This document shows positions 13,373 through 13,748 of a stretch of 13,748 bases of DNA, piece by piece (the stretch's first letter is position 1; each line of letters begins with the position of its first letter). The notes under the pieces are model-generated. The model made no database searches. It was not told the DNA's origin and saw only the letters and a program-made list of their open reading frames with translations. This stretch comes from Inquilinus sp039594555 (lineage in GTDB: Bacteria; Pseudomonadota; Alphaproteobacteria; DSM-16000; Inquilinaceae), in NCBI RefSeq assembly GCF_039594555.1, contig NZ_JBCNNF010000179.1:1-13748 (forward strand), given 5' to 3'. The translations under genes and the position numbers were made by a program.

Positions 13373-13748
13373 ACTCATCGCTCATGCCGGCCAGCAGAGC
13401 GCCCTTCTCGCGATTCGCCGCCTCGGCCCTGTGCTTGTCCCGCGACAGCCTGCGGATCAGGGGCATGGCGCCGAGCGGCACCAGCAGCATCGCGCCGAAC
13501 AGGCCGGCGGTCAGGGCGGCGTGCGCGCTCCAGAACGGTGTCGTCGCCGACACGACGCCGAACGCAGCCGAGCCGGCGGCCGTGGCCAAGGCCAGGAAGC
13601 CGAGCCCGAACCGGAAGCCGTTGCCCAGGATGATCCAGACATAGAGCGGGAACAGGATGGCCGTGGTCTCGCCGCCGATATGCATGACGCAGGACAGGGC
13701 GGCGACATCGCTGGCGATGGAGAAGACCCGCCGCGGCCGACAGATGCC
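13200..13748 (-). CDS. rpfH: RpfH-like truncated RpfC paralogue, kinase His replaced by Asp (5' end off window)
   Basis: The frame is open to the right edge, so the ATG at 13685 is internal; 182 residues are visible. The first ones, CRPRRVFSIASDVAALS and on, align without gaps to RpfC from residue 79. The protein has membrane helices, GNGFRFG, a linker (RRLSRDKHRAEAANREKG), then MSDELRTPLTAIIG and QDTRLSPAQQEM. The phospho-His codon is GAT (13377-13379), Asp, one base from a His codon. After LLKLIEDL it diverges from RpfC into PGGAGPGRSGDQ and stops at TGA 13200-13202, overlapping the rpfC ATG. It has no ATPase, receiver or HPt part. In Xanthomonas, RpfH is a small membrane protein related to the RpfC input domain, encoded between rpfG and rpfC; this gene has the same place but keeps more kinase sequence. 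Probably it binds signal or pairs with RpfC. The name is by position and similarity. Confidence 0.8.
   Translation of the reverse strand, partial: GICRPRRVFSIASDVAALSCVMHIGGETTAILFPLYVWIILGNGFRFGLGFLALATAAGSAAFGVVSATTPFWSAHAALTAGLFGAMLLVPLGAMPLIRRLSRDKHRAEAANREKGALLAGMSDELRTPLTAIIGTGSVLQDTRLSPAQQEMARRVVSAGQSLLKLIEDLPGGAGPGRSGDQ

Noticed and set aside
13200..13685. Calling the RpfH-like gene complete from the ATG at 13685
   Set aside because: The 21 codons before it up to the window edge are open and align with RpfC (CRPRR match), so the real start lies outside.
13200..13748. Calling the RpfH-like gene a pseudogene
   Set aside because: The visible frame is intact, the sensor motifs are conserved and the stop overlaps the rpfC start. 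A designed-looking end argues against simple decay, though the upstream end is unseen.

Overview
The window is GC-rich bacterial DNA with dense genes on both strands, GTG/TTG starts beside ATG, and short palindromic repeats between genes. Protein content (RpiR, DUF72, DUF1348/TetR, YqhA, LysR, Slt-type lipoprotein) and codon use suggest an alphaproteobacterium, probably Rhodospirillales-like (perhaps near Inquilinus or Azospirillum). That placement is an inference from style, not proven. No rRNA, tRNA, CRISPR array, transposase or integrase was seen, and no gene-free stretch exceeds 300 bases.

Left part (1-4452): the end of an RpiR/MurR-type regulator; a minus-strand pair of a sorbitol/xylitol-type dehydrogenase and a DUF72 protein; a DUF1993 protein with a TTG start; and a plus-strand pair of a DUF1348 (NTF2-like) protein and a TetR repressor, preceded by two 6-4-6 operator-like palindromes. 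Three different palindromic repeat elements lie between these genes.

Middle part (4452-9392): a minus-strand pair (YqhA-type membrane protein, then a fluoroacetate-dehalogenase-family hydrolase with an altered halide pocket); a divergent lytic transglycosylase lipoprotein with a repeated MAPIPDR motif in its tail; then a zinc-independent quinone-reductase-like dehydrogenase divergent from a LysR regulator.

Right part (9393-13748) is the main find: a Xanthomonas-type rpf (DSF, diffusible signal factor) quorum-sensing locus. rpfF (DSF synthase, both catalytic Glu present) converges on rpfC (hybrid sensor kinase with 5-6 membrane segments, HisKA, HATPase, an extra degenerate receiver, a true receiver and HPt). 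Upstream of rpfC, with a 4-base ATGA overlap, is a truncated second copy of the RpfC input domain. It keeps the first kinase helix, has Asp in place of the phospho-His, and stops just after. Its position matches rpfH of the Xanthomonas rpfG-rpfH-rpfC operon, so rpfG (HD-GYP phosphodiesterase) is predicted just beyond the right edge. Proposed working: RpfF makes a cis-2-unsaturated fatty acid, RpfC senses it at the membrane and relays phosphate His202-Asp627-His775 towards RpfG, while the RpfH-like protein, which cannot be phosphorylated at the usual site, may modulate RpfC by dimerising with it or by binding signal.
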